A stretch of DNA of 64,000 nt from Acidobacteriaceae bacterium (GCA_903642225.1 CAHJWI010000017.1:1-64000), one strand, 5' to 3'; numbered from the stretch's first letter, positions 51,528 through 63,062 are shown. Translations and numbers: made by a program. The notes: generated from the letters alone by a model not told the origin.

Positions 51528-52268
51528 ATGCCAAGACCAAGTGCTGACCGACCGCCGCCGTACGATGCAGCCGAGGCGGTGCAGGCGCTGGGCGCGGCGG
51601 ATGCCAAGCTGCGGCGACTGATGGAACGGGCGGGGCCGTTTACGTTGCGGGTCAGCGGGACGCAGTCGCCGTTTGAGGCGCTGGCGGAGTCGATCGTGTT
51701 TCAGCAGTTACATGGCAAGGCGGCGCGGGCGATCCACACGCGGATGGTGGAGGGATTTGCGGGGGTGTGCGGTGTGGGGGTGCATCCGTCGCCGGAGCAC
51801 TTGCTGGAGTGCCCGACGGTGCAGCTGCGAGAGGCGGGGCTAAGCCACAACAAGACGCTGGCGCTGCGGGACCTGGCGGCGAAGACCATTGATGGGACGG
51901 TGCCGACGCTGGCGCGGATCAAGCGGATGGAGGATGAGGCGATCATTGAGCACCTGACGCAGGTGCGGGGCATCGGGCGGTGGACGGTGGAGATGTTTCT
52001 GATGTTTCGGCTGGGGCGGCCGGATGTGCTGCCGGTAAGCGACTACGGCGTGCGGAAAGGGTTTGCGCTGACGTTTGGGACGCTGAAGCCGACGGACAAG
52101 GTGGGCGCGGCAGATTTGTCGAAGGCGGATGTGATGGAGAAGCGGGCGAAGAAGTGGCACCCATGGTGCAGCGTAGCGAGCTGGTACATGTGGCGTGCCT
52201 GCGACCTGGGCAAGCCGGGGGCGGAGATGGTGCTGCCGGGTGGCGGTGCTGCGAAGGTGAAGGCTTGA
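51528..52268 (+). CDS. AlkA-type DNA-3-methyladenine glycosylase
   Basis: A 246-aa HhH-GPD base-excision enzyme. The helix-hairpin-helix LTQVRGIGRWTVEMFLMFRL is followed by the catalytic Asp region RPDVLPVSDYGVRKGF. The early FEALAESIVFQQLHGKAA is typical of AlkA. It removes alkylated purines from DNA. The start is ATG 51528 (MPRPSAD), with ATG 51510 possible. It is divergent from the antitoxin gene, with fewer than 90 bases between, so they share a control region. The last base pairs overlap the next small gene. Confidence 0.93.
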   Translation: MPRPSADRPPPYDAAEAVQALGAADAKLRRLMERAGPFTLRVSGTQSPFEALAESIVFQQLHGKAARAIHTRMVEGFAGVCGVGVHPSPEHLLECPTVQLREAGLSHNKTLALRDLAAKTIDGTVPTLARIKRMEDEAIIEHLTQVRGIGRWTVEMFLMFRLGRPDVLPVSDYGVRKGFALTFGTLKPTDKVGAADLSKADVMEKRAKKWHPWCSVASWYMWRACDLGKPGAEMVLPGGGAAKVKA

Positions 52269-52432
52269 CGCTGTTGCTTGGGCTGGCGCGGGCGTTCATC
52301 AACTTTTTTGGGATCACGAAGCCTCTGGTGGGACAGGAGCGCCGTGCGGCGTGGTTTATTGGTGTGCTGTTGCTGTTGATTGTGGTTGGCATGCTGCTGG
52401 CGCTTGTGGCATTTCTGCATATTCGAGGGTAA
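52265..52432 (+). CDS. Small one-TM membrane protein
   Basis: 55 aa from TTG 52265, which overlaps the glycosylase stop (TTGA). It reads LLLGLARAFINFFGITKPLVG, then one strong helix WFIGVLLLLIVVGMLLALVAF, and ends HIRG. There are 0 bases to the GTG-open frame of the next gene. Order and overlap argue for translation coupled to the glycosylase. Codon use matches neighbours. Family unknown; a role as an accessory of the downstream glycosyltransferase is only a guess. Confidence 0.65.
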   Translation: MTLLLGLARAFINFFGITKPLVGQERRAAWFIGVLLLLIVVGMLLALVAFLHIRG

Positions 52433-52444
52433 GTGGGAGGGTTG

Positions 52445-54454
52445 GTGAAGATTTCAGTTCCTGAGTTACCGGCCGGTATGCGGCGGGTAAGTGTTGCGAT
52501 GTTATTGCTGGTTTTTGCGGTGCAGTTGGTGCACGTGGCGCGAGTTACATCGGCGAACTGGGATGAGTGCCACCACTTATATGACGGGTATAACATTCTG
52601 ACGCACCGGGACTACCGGTTGAATGCGGAGGTTCCGCCTCTGGTCAAGATAACGGCTGCGTTGCCGTTGCTGCTGATGAAGATTGGACCGATGCCGGCGC
52701 AGGATAAATCGCAGGCGCTGAATGCCTTTATCGGTGGGCGGGAATTTGTGTTTGGGAATGGCGGAGATCGGGTGCTGTTCCCTGCTCGGCTGATGTGCTG
52801 TTTGTTTGCGCTGGCGCTGGCGGGGCTGGTGTACATGGTGACGCGGCACCTTTTTAGCGGGTGGGCGGGGTTGGCGGCGCTGGGGCTGTTTGTGTTCGAT
52901 CCGCTGTTGCTGGCGCATGGTTCGCTGGTGAGTACGGATGTGGCGAGTGCGCTGTTTCTGTTTGGGTCCGTCGTTGCTTTCTGCAGGTATGCGGAGCGGC
53001 AGACGGCAGGACGGTTTGTAGCGGCAGGATTGTTGGTGGGTCTGGCATTGACTGCGAAGTTTACCGGGATTCTGGCGGTGCCGATGCTGCTGGCGCTGGC
53101 ACTGGCGGAGGGTTTGCGGCAGCGGAACTGGAGGGTGCTGGGCCCGCGGCTGGCGTCGGCGGGCGGCATGTTGCTGGTGGGGTGGGTTGTAGTGTGGAGC
53201 TTCTATGGGTTTCGCTACAGGGCTGCGCCGGTGGGGCTGGACTTATCGCCGCTGACGACGCCGTACCTGGCGGGTATGCCGAATGCAAAGGATGGGGCGA
53301 AGCTGGCTTTTGTGGCGAAGTACCACTTACTGCCAGAGGCGTATGTGTGGGGTTTAGCGAATACGAAGTACACGGAGCAGGAGTACACGAGTTACTTTTT
53401 TGGGAAGGTGTACAGGCATGGCCCGTGGACTTATTTTCCTGTTGCGTTTCTGGTGAAGTCGACGCTGCCGTTGCTGTTGCTGCTGGCTGGGTCTGGTGTT
53501 GCGTGGTGGAGAACTGGGTGGAGGCGGCTCAGCCTACTTGCCTACTTTCTTGTTCCTGTCGGAGTTTATGGTGCCGTGATTACAACTTCACACTTTGATA
53601 TCGGTGCGCGGCACTTACTGCCGATATACCCGTTCTTGTATGTGGTGGCGGGTGGCGTTGAGGCGACGATGCTGCAGGGCGGCATGGTGTGGGTAGCGAT
53701 TGCGGTCGTTTTGCTGGGATGGCAGGCCGTGACGTCGGTGCGGGTGATGCCGGCGTATATGGCGTATGGCAATGAGGCGATGGGTGGGCCGCTGCAGGTT
53801 CGGCGATACCTGAGTGATGCGAATGTTGATTGGGGGCAGCAATTGAAGGGGGCTCGCCAGTATCTTGCGGAGAACCAGGTGAAGGATTGCTGGTTTGGGT
53901 ATTTTCCGGATGGTGCCGTCGAACCCCGGGACTACGGGATTGCGTGCAAGCGGCTGCCGACGCCGAGCGGGACGTGGTGGATGGGTTTGCCGACAGAGGT
54001 GCCGCCTGCGATTGAAGGCACGGTCCTGTTGAGCGAGAGCGTGCTGGATGGGGTGGAGAGCGGAGATGGGCCGCTGAACCCTTACGCTTCATTTCAGAAG
54101 CTTAAGCCTCTGGCTGTGATCGAGGACGGGGTGTATGTGTTCCGGGGCCGGTTTGCGGTTCCGCTGGCGGCCGCGTGGATCGACGTGCGACGGTCTGCGG
54201 AACTGGAGCGCGCCGGCGACAAGGATGGTGCGTTCAGGGCTGCAGCAGAAGCGGTGACACTGGCGCCGAACCAGGCCAAGACTCAGCTGAACGTGGCGGA
54301 CATGCTGGCACAGCGCGGTGCATGGAACGATGCACTGCTGCATTATGAACTGGCGGAGCAATGGCTAAACGCCAACCGGCCGGAGCTGGAAGAGGAAGAA
54401 GTCGGACCGGCGATCCGGGCGGGGTTGGCGCAGGCGCGGTCACACACGAAGTAA
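52445..54454 (+). CDS. GT-C (GT39/PMT-like) glycosyltransferase with TPR-like tail
   Basis: A 669-aa membrane protein. The first loop after TM1 has ANWDECHHLYDG, the acidic pair typical of ArnT/PMT-type enzymes, with NAEVPPLVK following. About ten to twelve helices extend to about 425. A soluble part with a TPR-like C-terminus (AELERAGDKDGAFRAAAEA, LNVADMLAQRGAWNDALLHYELAEQ) follows. It probably moves sugar from a polyprenyl phosphate donor to an acceptor on the periplasmic side; donor and acceptor are unknown. The start GTG 52445 follows GGGAGGG; GTG 52433 is also open. Confidence 0.82.
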   Translation: MKISVPELPAGMRRVSVAMLLLVFAVQLVHVARVTSANWDECHHLYDGYNILTHRDYRLNAEVPPLVKITAALPLLLMKIGPMPAQDKSQALNAFIGGREFVFGNGGDRVLFPARLMCCLFALALAGLVYMVTRHLFSGWAGLAALGLFVFDPLLLAHGSLVSTDVASALFLFGSVVAFCRYAERQTAGRFVAAGLLVGLALTAKFTGILAVPMLLALALAEGLRQRNWRVLGPRLASAGGMLLVGWVVVWSFYGFRYRAAPVGLDLSPLTTPYLAGMPNAKDGAKLAFVAKYHLLPEAYVWGLANTKYTEQEYTSYFFGKVYRHGPWTYFPVAFLVKSTLPLLLLLAGSGVAWWRTGWRRLSLLAYFLVPVGVYGAVITTSHFDIGARHLLPIYPFLYVVAGGVEATMLQGGMVWVAIAVVLLGWQAVTSVRVMPAYMAYGNEAMGGPLQVRRYLSDANVDWGQQLKGARQYLAENQVKDCWFGYFPDGAVEPRDYGIACKRLPTPSGTWWMGLPTEVPPAIEGTVLLSESVLDGVESGDGPLNPYASFQKLKPLAVIEDGVYVFRGRFAVPLAAAWIDVRRSAELERAGDKDGAFRAAAEAVTLAPNQAKTQLNVADMLAQRGAWNDALLHYELAEQWLNANRPELEEEEVGPAIRAGLAQARSHTK

Positions 54455-54485
54455 GAGTGCCGGGGCGCGGTTCTACACTGAAGCC

Positions 54486-56270
54486 GTGGCTGATAATTTT
54501 GCGCAAACGCTGAAGGCCCAGGCCGACATCGTCAAGATCATTGGCGAGTATGTGAAGCTGCGCAAGGCGGGTGCGCGGAACTGGACGGGCTTGTGTCCGT
54601 TTCACCAGGAGAAGTCACCATCCTTCAGCGTCAATGCGGTGGAGAACTACTACTACTGCTTTGGGTGCAAGCAGACGGGTGACGTCTTTACGTTTGTGAT
54701 GAAGCTGGAAAACGTGTCGTTTCCGGAGGCGGTGAAGGCGGTTGCCGGGAAGATGGGCGTGCCGATGCCGCGGCGAGAGTTTGGGTCGCCGGAAGAGGCG
54801 GCGCAGGCCGGTGTGCGCAAGGGGCTGCTGGATATTCACGAGGCGGCGACGCAGTACTTTGAGCAGGCGCTGCAGGGGCCGGAGGCGGCGCGGGCGCGGG
54901 AGTACCTGACCGGCCGGGACCTTTCGCCGGAGGTGCAGAAGATGTTTCGCATCGGGTATGCGCCGGATGATTTCAACAGCATGCGGGATGCCATGCTGAA
55001 GGAATTTTCTGACGAGGTTCTGCGGAGCTCCGGGCTGTTCAGTGCAAAAGAGCAGAGCGATGAGGGGCGGCCGGTGGGGCCGCTGTACTCGAAGTTTCGC
55101 AAGCGGATTACGTTTCCCATTGCGAATGAACAGGGCAAGACGATTGCGTTTACGGCGCGGGCACTGGACAGCGATGAGAAGAGCGGGCCGAAGTATATGA
55201 ACTCGCCGGAGACGCCGCTGTATAGCAAGGGGCACGTGCTGTTCAACCTGGACAAGGCGAAGGGGTCGATGCGGACGCAGGATTATGCGCTGCTGGTGGA
55301 AGGACAGATGGACTGCATTCGCGTGTTTACGGCCGGTGTGCAGCCGGTGATTGCGACAAGCGGGACGGCCTTTACGGAGCACCAGGTGCGGCTGCTGGGA
55401 CGGTTTACGAAGCGTGTGATTGTGAATTTCGACCCGGACACAGCAGGCGCCAACGCATCAGAGAAGACGTTGGGCTTGCTGACGGAAGAGGGCTTTGAGG
55501 TGACTGTGGTGACGCTGGAGGGCGGCCTGGACCCGGACCGGTATGTGCGGGAGCATGGCATCCACGCGTATGCCGCGGCACTGAGCGCGAAACAGGCGTA
55601 CAGCGATTACCTGATCGAGCGGGCTAAGACGTTGTTTCCGGCGCGGACGGCAGACGCGAAGCTGAAGGCGATGAACTTTTTGCTGCCGCATATTCGTCGG
55701 CTGCCGAGTGCCATTGCACGAAGTGAGTTTGTGGACGATGCTGCGCAAAAGCTGGCGATTGACAGTGCGTTGCTGCGGCAGGAGATGCAGCAGGCGGCGT
55801 CGCAGCGGCTGGGCAGCGTGCGTCAGACGGCGGCACCGGCCATGAGTGAAGCGGAGCGTGTGCTGCTGCGCGCCCTGGTGCTGCCGCCGGCGGAGCGAGC
55901 CCGGCAGCGAGCGGCAACAGAGATTGCGGCGCATCCGGAGTGGCTGGAAGGGCTGACTACAGCGACGCTGCTGGAGGTCCTGGCACACGCTCCGCTGGAC
56001 GCCGTGCTGGACCCGATGATGCTGGCGCCAGATGATGCGAGCCGGAACATGCTGGCGCGAGTGCTGGCCGAGGATCATGGCGAGGACGAGACCAGCCTAT
56101 CGGCAGACACGGGCAATGCCCTGCACACCCTGGAGCGGCGAAGGCTGGAACGCCGGCAGAGGGAGTTGCGGGTTGCCAGCGCCGAAGCAGAGCGCAAGGG
56201 CGATGCGGCGGCGATGGACGGGATGACAGCCGAGCTGATGCAGGTAAACCGGGCATTGCGCACGCTGTAG
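54486..56270 (+). CDS. dnaG: DNA primase
   Basis: A 594-aa replication primase. The CHC2 zinc site is Cys37, His40, Cys58, Cys61 (LCPFH and CFGC). A TOPRIM core follows with LVEGQMDCIRVFTAG (Glu) and IVNFDPDTAG (Asp-x-Asp). The C-terminal helicase-binding region (about 430-594) is helical and ends in Arg/Glu-rich helices. The start is GTG 54486, 31 bases after the glycosyltransferase. No rpoD follows, unlike the usual dnaG-rpoD layout; instead it ends at an intergenic stem-loop and the convergent GH3 gene. Confidence 0.97.
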   Translation: MADNFAQTLKAQADIVKIIGEYVKLRKAGARNWTGLCPFHQEKSPSFSVNAVENYYYCFGCKQTGDVFTFVMKLENVSFPEAVKAVAGKMGVPMPRREFGSPEEAAQAGVRKGLLDIHEAATQYFEQALQGPEAARAREYLTGRDLSPEVQKMFRIGYAPDDFNSMRDAMLKEFSDEVLRSSGLFSAKEQSDEGRPVGPLYSKFRKRITFPIANEQGKTIAFTARALDSDEKSGPKYMNSPETPLYSKGHVLFNLDKAKGSMRTQDYALLVEGQMDCIRVFTAGVQPVIATSGTAFTEHQVRLLGRFTKRVIVNFDPDTAGANASEKTLGLLTEEGFEVTVVTLEGGLDPDRYVREHGIHAYAAALSAKQAYSDYLIERAKTLFPARTADAKLKAMNFLLPHIRRLPSAIARSEFVDDAAQKLAIDSALLRQEMQQAASQRLGSVRQTAAPAMSEAERVLLRALVLPPAERARQRAATEIAAHPEWLEGLTTATLLEVLAHAPLDAVLDPMMLAPDDASRNMLARVLAEDHGEDETSLSADTGNALHTLERRRLERRQRELRVASAEAERKGDAAAMDGMTAELMQVNRALRTL

Positions 56271-56286
56271 GCCGTGCGACATCCCT

Positions 56287-56302
56287 GTCCGAAAACCGGG
56301 AC
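56287..56302. repeat. Short GTCCG...CGGGAC imperfect palindrome
   Basis: GTCCGAAAACCGGGAC, directly after dnaG. It shares TGTCCGAAA with the larger hairpin 90 bases further on, so the two look like related elements. Pairing is imperfect (four-base stem). Confidence 0.4.
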
Positions 56303-56377
56303 CTGAAATATGGCGTTGCGCACGTGGGTTGGGTGATAGGTATTGAGACGGCGGTTGGAGAGTGGAAGGCGCGGAGA

Positions 56378-56403
56378 CCCATGTCCGAAAGTCCGGACAT
56401 GGG
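56378..56403. terminator. Perfect 10-bp stem-loop between dnaG and GH3 gene
   Basis: CCCATGTCCG (56378-56387), loop AAAGTC, CGGACATGGG (56394-56403). The genes on either side converge, so it probably ends transcription in both directions. There is no T-run, so it is not a standard intrinsic terminator. Confidence 0.55.
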
Positions 56404-56456
56404 GCACACGTTAAGTGGGGAGGTGGTTATGCTGCGGTTCCGGCCAGGGACGCCAG

Positions 56457-59027
56457 TTAGAAGGCGGCGGAGGCTGCCTGTTTGCTGATCTCTACGGTGT
56501 CTTTGAGTGGGAGGGAGTCGACGTTGTCGCCGACTTCTACCGTGAAGTGGCCGGGATCGACGACCCACTTTTTGCCGGCTACGTCGTAGTAGGCAAAGGA
56601 GCGGGCATCCAGCGGAACAGTGAGGTGCTTTGTTTCGCCGGGGGCGAGTTCTACGCGGTCAAAGCCTTTGAGCTCGCGGATGGGGCGGGGGAGTTTAGTG
56701 TGAGGGTCGCCGACGTAGACCTGGGCGACTTCGGCGCCTTTGCGGGTGCCGGTGTTGGTGACGTCGAACTCTACGGTCATGGTGGCGCCCGTGCCGGGTG
56801 TGGCTTTCAGGTTTGCGAACTTGAAGGTGGTGTAGCTGAGGCCGTAGCCGAAGGGGAAGAGCGGTGTGATCTTCTCCTTCTGGTAGCCACGGTAGCCGAC
56901 GAAGATGCCTTCCTTGTAGGTGACCTTGATGCCGCCATCCTGCGGGTAGAAGTTGTTGAAGGTGGGATTGTCCTGCTCGCGCCGCTCGAAGGTTGCGGGC
57001 AGGTGACCGCCGGGGTTGATGTCGCCGAAGACGGCTTCTGCGAGGGCGGTGCCGCCAGACTGGCCGCCGTACCAGGCCTCGATGAGTGCAGGGACCTTGT
57101 CGATCCAGGTGGTGGAGTCGACATTGCCGCCGCTGGTAAGCGAGACGATGGTCTTAGGATTGGCAGCGGCCATGGTGCGGATCAGGGCGTCCTGGCCGTA
57201 GGGGAGGTCAAAGGTACGGTCGCCGCCTTCGCCTTCGGATTCGTTGTCTTTGTTGGTCTGGTAGCCGGCAGCGACGAGTACAACGTCGGCTTTGGCGGCG
57301 AGTGCTTTGGCGGTGTCGGTGACGACGGAATCTTCAGGAACGAGGGCAAGGCGAACCTTGCCGCCGATGGGGCCCTTTTGCCAGGTTTGGACGACGACCT
57401 TGTGGGTGCCGGCTGAAAGAGGCATGGTGAGGTGCGGCTCAAAGGCGCGGACGTACTTCCAGTCGTCGATGACGGGCTTGCCGTCGATGTAGACCAGCAG
57501 GCCGTTGCTTTCGCCGCCAGTGGTGGCCGCGAGCAGATAGGGCGCGGCAGTGGCTACGGTGACGTAGCCAGTGATGCGCTGGGACGTGACCTTGTTTCCG
57601 CCGGTCATGAGGGCGTCCATGAGTTCATCGAGGTTGTCGGAGATGGCGTCCCAACCGACGCCGGTGATGTCGATGTTTTTGGCGTGGTGTTGCGTACCGG
57701 CGCCGGAGAGGTCGCCGTTGTCGAACTTTTCGATAAGGACGCCGGGCTTGCTGCCGGTTTCGTCGGTGGTGAAGCTGGTGCGCTGCGCAAGCTGCGAGAG
57801 GGTGGGCAGGCCAACGTCGTACAGGACGTTTACGTTGTCGCCGGCGGTGCGCTCCATGCCGACGAGCGGGCCGGTCAGGCTGAACGGAACGACGCCCGCG
57901 CTACCGCCGCCGACGGCTGTGCCGGGATAGGCGTCGGGGCCAACGACAAGGATCGTCTTGACCTGGGAGCGGTCGAGCGGGAGGAGGTTGCCGGTGTTCT
58001 TGAGCAGGGTGATGGATTCGCGCGCGCCCTGCAGGGCCACGGCGTTGTTCTTCGCGTCAAAGGTGGAGATGGTGCTGTCACGCTGGGAAGAGCCGGGGGC
58101 CAGCCAGCCAAATGCGGCGGCGGTGAGCAGGATGTGGCGGACCTTGTCGTCGATGGTGCTCTGCTTGACGGTGCCGTTGGCAAGAGCGGGAAGGAGGTTG
58201 GCCTCGTTCATGAAGGCGCCGTTGGGCATTTCGATGTCGAGGCCGCCGTTGGCCGCGCCGACGCCGTCGTAGGTGGCGACCCAGTCGGACATGAGCGTGT
58301 AAGGGAAATGCCAGTCGTTGCGCAGGATGTCGATGTTGAGGTGGGAGTTTTGGGTGGCGTGCGCGCCGTTGATGAGGTTGTAGCTGTCCATAACGGCGCC
58401 GACGTGGGCCTTTTTGACGGCCATCTCAAAGGCGGGAAGATAGATTTCGCGGAGGGTGCGTTCGTCGACGATGGAATCGGAATCGTGGCGGAGGTATTCG
58501 GAGTTGTTGGCGGCGAAGTGCTTGACGGTGGCGCTGACGCCCTGCGTCTGCATGCCGGTGATGTAGCCGACGGCCATTTCGCCAGAGAGGTACGGATCCT
58601 CGCCGAAGTACTCGAAATTGCGGCCGTTGCGGGGCGAGCGGTAGATGTTGACGCCGGGGCCGAGCATGAAGTGGACGCCGCGGACACGGGCGTCGCGGCC
58701 GATGCCGGCACCGACCTTTGCGGCGAGGTCGCGGTCCCAGGTGGCGGCGAGGCCGATGCCGGCGACGTAGGTGGTGGAGGGAAAGCCGCTGTTGGAGCGC
58801 GTGCCGTAGGGGCCGTCGGACATTTCAAGCGCGGGTACGCCGGCGGAGGGCACGGCACGGGCGGCAAAGCCGGTGCCGCCGATGTAGTCGACCTTCTGCT
58901 CGGGGGTCATCTTTGCGATGATGTCTTCGACCTGCTGCTTTTCAGCGTCCGTGGGGGTGTGCGGAGCCTGGGCAGCGGCGAGAGTGGTAGCGGCGAGGGC
59001 CAGGGCGAGCAGGGCTTTGCGGGGCAT
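56457..59027 (-). CDS. Secreted GH3 beta-glucosidase with PA14-like insert
   Basis: An 856-aa exported hydrolase releasing terminal beta-glucose or xylose. The signal peptide is MPRKALLALALAATTLAAAQA. The GH3 N-terminal barrel follows with GRNFEYFGEDPYLSG, KHFAANN and the nucleophile Asp248 in LMSDWVATYDG. The GH3 C-terminal domain is split by a PA14-like domain (about 400-565, YLLAATTGGESNGLLVYIDG). It ends in a fibronectin-III-like domain (TGTRKGAEVAQVYVGD). The start is ATG 59027; the frame is open to 59093. No transporter gene adjoins it. PA14 inserts in GH3 enzymes usually shape the active site for oligosaccharides. Confidence 0.94.
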   Translation of the reverse strand: MPRKALLALALAATTLAAAQAPHTPTDAEKQQVEDIIAKMTPEQKVDYIGGTGFAARAVPSAGVPALEMSDGPYGTRSNSGFPSTTYVAGIGLAATWDRDLAAKVGAGIGRDARVRGVHFMLGPGVNIYRSPRNGRNFEYFGEDPYLSGEMAVGYITGMQTQGVSATVKHFAANNSEYLRHDSDSIVDERTLREIYLPAFEMAVKKAHVGAVMDSYNLINGAHATQNSHLNIDILRNDWHFPYTLMSDWVATYDGVGAANGGLDIEMPNGAFMNEANLLPALANGTVKQSTIDDKVRHILLTAAAFGWLAPGSSQRDSTISTFDAKNNAVALQGARESITLLKNTGNLLPLDRSQVKTILVVGPDAYPGTAVGGGSAGVVPFSLTGPLVGMERTAGDNVNVLYDVGLPTLSQLAQRTSFTTDETGSKPGVLIEKFDNGDLSGAGTQHHAKNIDITGVGWDAISDNLDELMDALMTGGNKVTSQRITGYVTVATAAPYLLAATTGGESNGLLVYIDGKPVIDDWKYVRAFEPHLTMPLSAGTHKVVVQTWQKGPIGGKVRLALVPEDSVVTDTAKALAAKADVVLVAAGYQTNKDNESEGEGGDRTFDLPYGQDALIRTMAAANPKTIVSLTSGGNVDSTTWIDKVPALIEAWYGGQSGGTALAEAVFGDINPGGHLPATFERREQDNPTFNNFYPQDGGIKVTYKEGIFVGYRGYQKEKITPLFPFGYGLSYTTFKFANLKATPGTGATMTVEFDVTNTGTRKGAEVAQVYVGDPHTKLPRPIRELKGFDRVELAPGETKHLTVPLDARSFAYYDVAGKKWVVDPGHFTVEVGDNVDSLPLKDTVEISKQAASAAF

Positions 59028-59232
59028 TGTGTGGCTCCGGAGGATCTTCTCAAGACAGTGTTGCCGAAATTGTATTGCGTACCAAAGGAACACGCTGGAT
59101 GAGTGTCTGGCAAATGACGTAAGCCGGGCGGGAACGCGAACGAGGCTCGCATCTACGCGGATGGGCAGGGATGAGGAAGTGCTTTTTCAGAGCGATGAAT
59201 TGAGGTGATCTTCCTTCGCGTCCCCTGCGCTG

Positions 59233-61182
<1,950 letters not shown>

Positions 61183-61273
61183 GGTGTTCCCTGCTCTTCC
61201 GTGGCGGTTTGGGGGCGCGATGCGCCTTGGACCGCTTGCTTATTTTCGCATTTGGGGTCTGTTGAGGCTTGAA

Positions 61274-61298
61274 CCCACCTTAGCTTCGTGAAGGTGGG
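61274..61298. repeat. CCCACCTT...AAGGTGGG palindrome followed by GCACCC
   Basis: An eight-base perfect stem (61274-61281 and 61291-61298), nine-base loop and a following GGCACCCA. Similar 'AAGGTGGGGCACCC' palindromes recur between genes in acidobacterial genomes as I recall them. It sits between moeA and the Hsp70 gene and may also act as a terminator. Confidence 0.45.
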
Positions 61299-61331
61299 GC
61301 ACCCACTGGAGTGAGATGCGTAGAGGCAGTA

Positions 61332-62582
61332 TTAGCGGAGGAGAAGGGTGACGTTGGCGCCTGCCGGGAGGGTTTCGGCGGTTGGGGGAACGACGAGGTA
61401 GCAGTTGGCGCGGGCGTTGCTGTGGAGGTCGCCGGAGCCTTGCCAGCCGGTGGGTCTTACTGTTGCGCCTTCGAGGGTGGACTGCATGTGGGCGGGTAGG
61501 AAGCGGGTGAGGCCGGGGCGGACGGCGACGGCTTCGGTAAGGGTGGCGTTGGCGAAGACGGGAGCGGGCGCGGTTTCGCCGGCAAGGGCGCGGAGCATAG
61601 GCATGGCGAAGAGGGTGGCCGTGACCTGAGTGGAAACCGGGTTGCCGGGGAGGCCGAAGATCCACTGCGCGGGTAGGTTGCCGATGGCGGGGATGCGGCC
61701 GAAGACGGCGGGCTTGCCGGGCTGGATTTTGACGCCGGTGAAGAAGAATTGGGCACCCATGTTGAGGAGGACTTCTTCGACGAGGTCGTACTTGCCGGCG
61801 GAGACGCCACCGGAAAGGAGGAGAAGCGGCGTGGAGCGGACCGAGGCGATCGCCTGCTCGAGCGCTTCGCGGGTATCGGCGACGGGTGGCAGGGTGTGCG
61901 GATCGCCGCCGTTGCTGCGGACGAGCGCGGCCAGGCAGTGGGAGTTCGAGTTGCGAATCTGCATGGGGCCGGGAGTGTCGGCGACGCCGACCAGTTCGTC
62001 GCCGGTGGAGAGGATGGCAACGATGGGTTGGGGCCAGACCTGCAGGGTGGCTGCGCCGATGGACGCGGCGAGAGCGAGTTCTGCAGCGCCCAGGCGTGTG
62101 CCGGCGGGAAGGACGAGGTCGCCGGCGCAGGCCTCGGCGGCGCGGGGGACGATGTTTTCGCCGGGGCGCAGAGGTTTGTCGGGTAGTGGTTTGACGGTGT
62201 TTTCGCCGCGGTCCACGTGCTCGAGCATGCGGACCGCGTCAGCACCCTGCGGGATGGGTGCGCCGGTCATGATTTCGATGGCTTGGCCAGGCTGGAGGGC
62301 GGGGCCGGTCCACTGCTCGCCGGCACGGATGGAGCCGATGAGGTGCAGTGGCTGCTGGCCGACTTCGCCACGCACCGCGTAGCCGTCGCGGGTGGAGCGG
62401 TCGAAGGGGGGCTGGTCGCGGTCGGCGTGCAGCGGTTGGGCGAGTACGCGGTTGAGGGCGGCGTCAAGTGGGACTTGGACCGGCGGGCCAGGGGGAACGG
62501 TGGCATGGGCGTGGTCGGCGACAAGGCGCAGAGCTTGAGCGCAGTGAAGCAGAGGGGAGGTGCCGGGCTTGGAATCAGTCAC
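61332..62582 (-). CDS. moeA: Molybdopterin molybdotransferase
   Basis: A 416-aa MoeA that inserts molybdate into adenylylated molybdopterin. Motifs: QPPFDRSTRDGYAVR, MTGAPIPQGADAV, LSTGDELVG, GGVSAGKYDLVEEVL and FGLPGNPVST. The start GTG 62582 gives normal family length; ATG 62711 would add 43 residues including low-quality sequence. No other moa/mob genes are nearby. Molybdoenzymes elsewhere in the genome would need it; ActB in this window keeps the fold but has lost the cofactor. Confidence 0.94.
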   Translation of the reverse strand: MTDSKPGTSPLLHCAQALRLVADHAHATVPPGPPVQVPLDAALNRVLAQPLHADRDQPPFDRSTRDGYAVRGEVGQQPLHLIGSIRAGEQWTGPALQPGQAIEIMTGAPIPQGADAVRMLEHVDRGENTVKPLPDKPLRPGENIVPRAAEACAGDLVLPAGTRLGAAELALAASIGAATLQVWPQPIVAILSTGDELVGVADTPGPMQIRNSNSHCLAALVRSNGGDPHTLPPVADTREALEQAIASVRSTPLLLLSGGVSAGKYDLVEEVLLNMGAQFFFTGVKIQPGKPAVFGRIPAIGNLPAQWIFGLPGNPVSTQVTATLFAMPMLRALAGETAPAPVFANATLTEAVAVRPGLTRFLPAHMQSTLEGATVRPTGWQGSGDLHSNARANCYLVVPPTAETLPAGANVTLLLR

Positions 62583-63062
62583 GTTGTCAGTATCGCGCGG
62601 GCGGCGAGGTGATGCGTGGCCGCCGCAGCCGATAGCGTGATCCCGGAGGGCAGGGTTCATTGCCGAAGTTGGCGCAGTGAAGCGAATTGAAGGAGCGAGC
62701 TGCTTTTCCACTTGCGCGATAGGTGCAGTTGGGCGAACATAAAGCGAAGAAACCAGAGTGCGGCGTCAGCAACTAACACCGCACTGCCGGTTTAGAAGAG
62801 ATTGAACGTGGGTGGCGAGTCGTCTGCAGGACGGAGTGCGACGCTGGCTTTGCACAGGCGTGCAAGGCGCGGCGCGGGCATCCTTTGCGGACACAGAACG
62901 TCGCTGCCCAGATGGCTGGGCCTGGGACGCACGCGGAGGGACCAACCCGTGGGCGACGATGTCGGCGGCGCACCGTGGGCCGTGCTTCCCGTGCGATTCC
63001 CAGGCTCAGCCAGCATAAAACGTGTGCGAGCCAGAAGGGCGCCTGCTGCATCCAACTTCGGC
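62583..63062. other. Divergent intergenic region
   Basis: About 480 bases between moeA (minus) and the propeller gene (plus). No gene, RNA or repeat could be supported; open frames on the minus strand are Arg/Pro-rich and lack family features. Both promoters should lie here, but no clear boxes were found. Confidence 0.4.

Noticed and set aside
57432-59102. 556-aa plus-strand open frame
   Set aside because: Lies wholly antisense to the GH3 gene; Val/Gly/Asp-rich composition is that of a complementary-strand shadow in GC-rich coding DNA.
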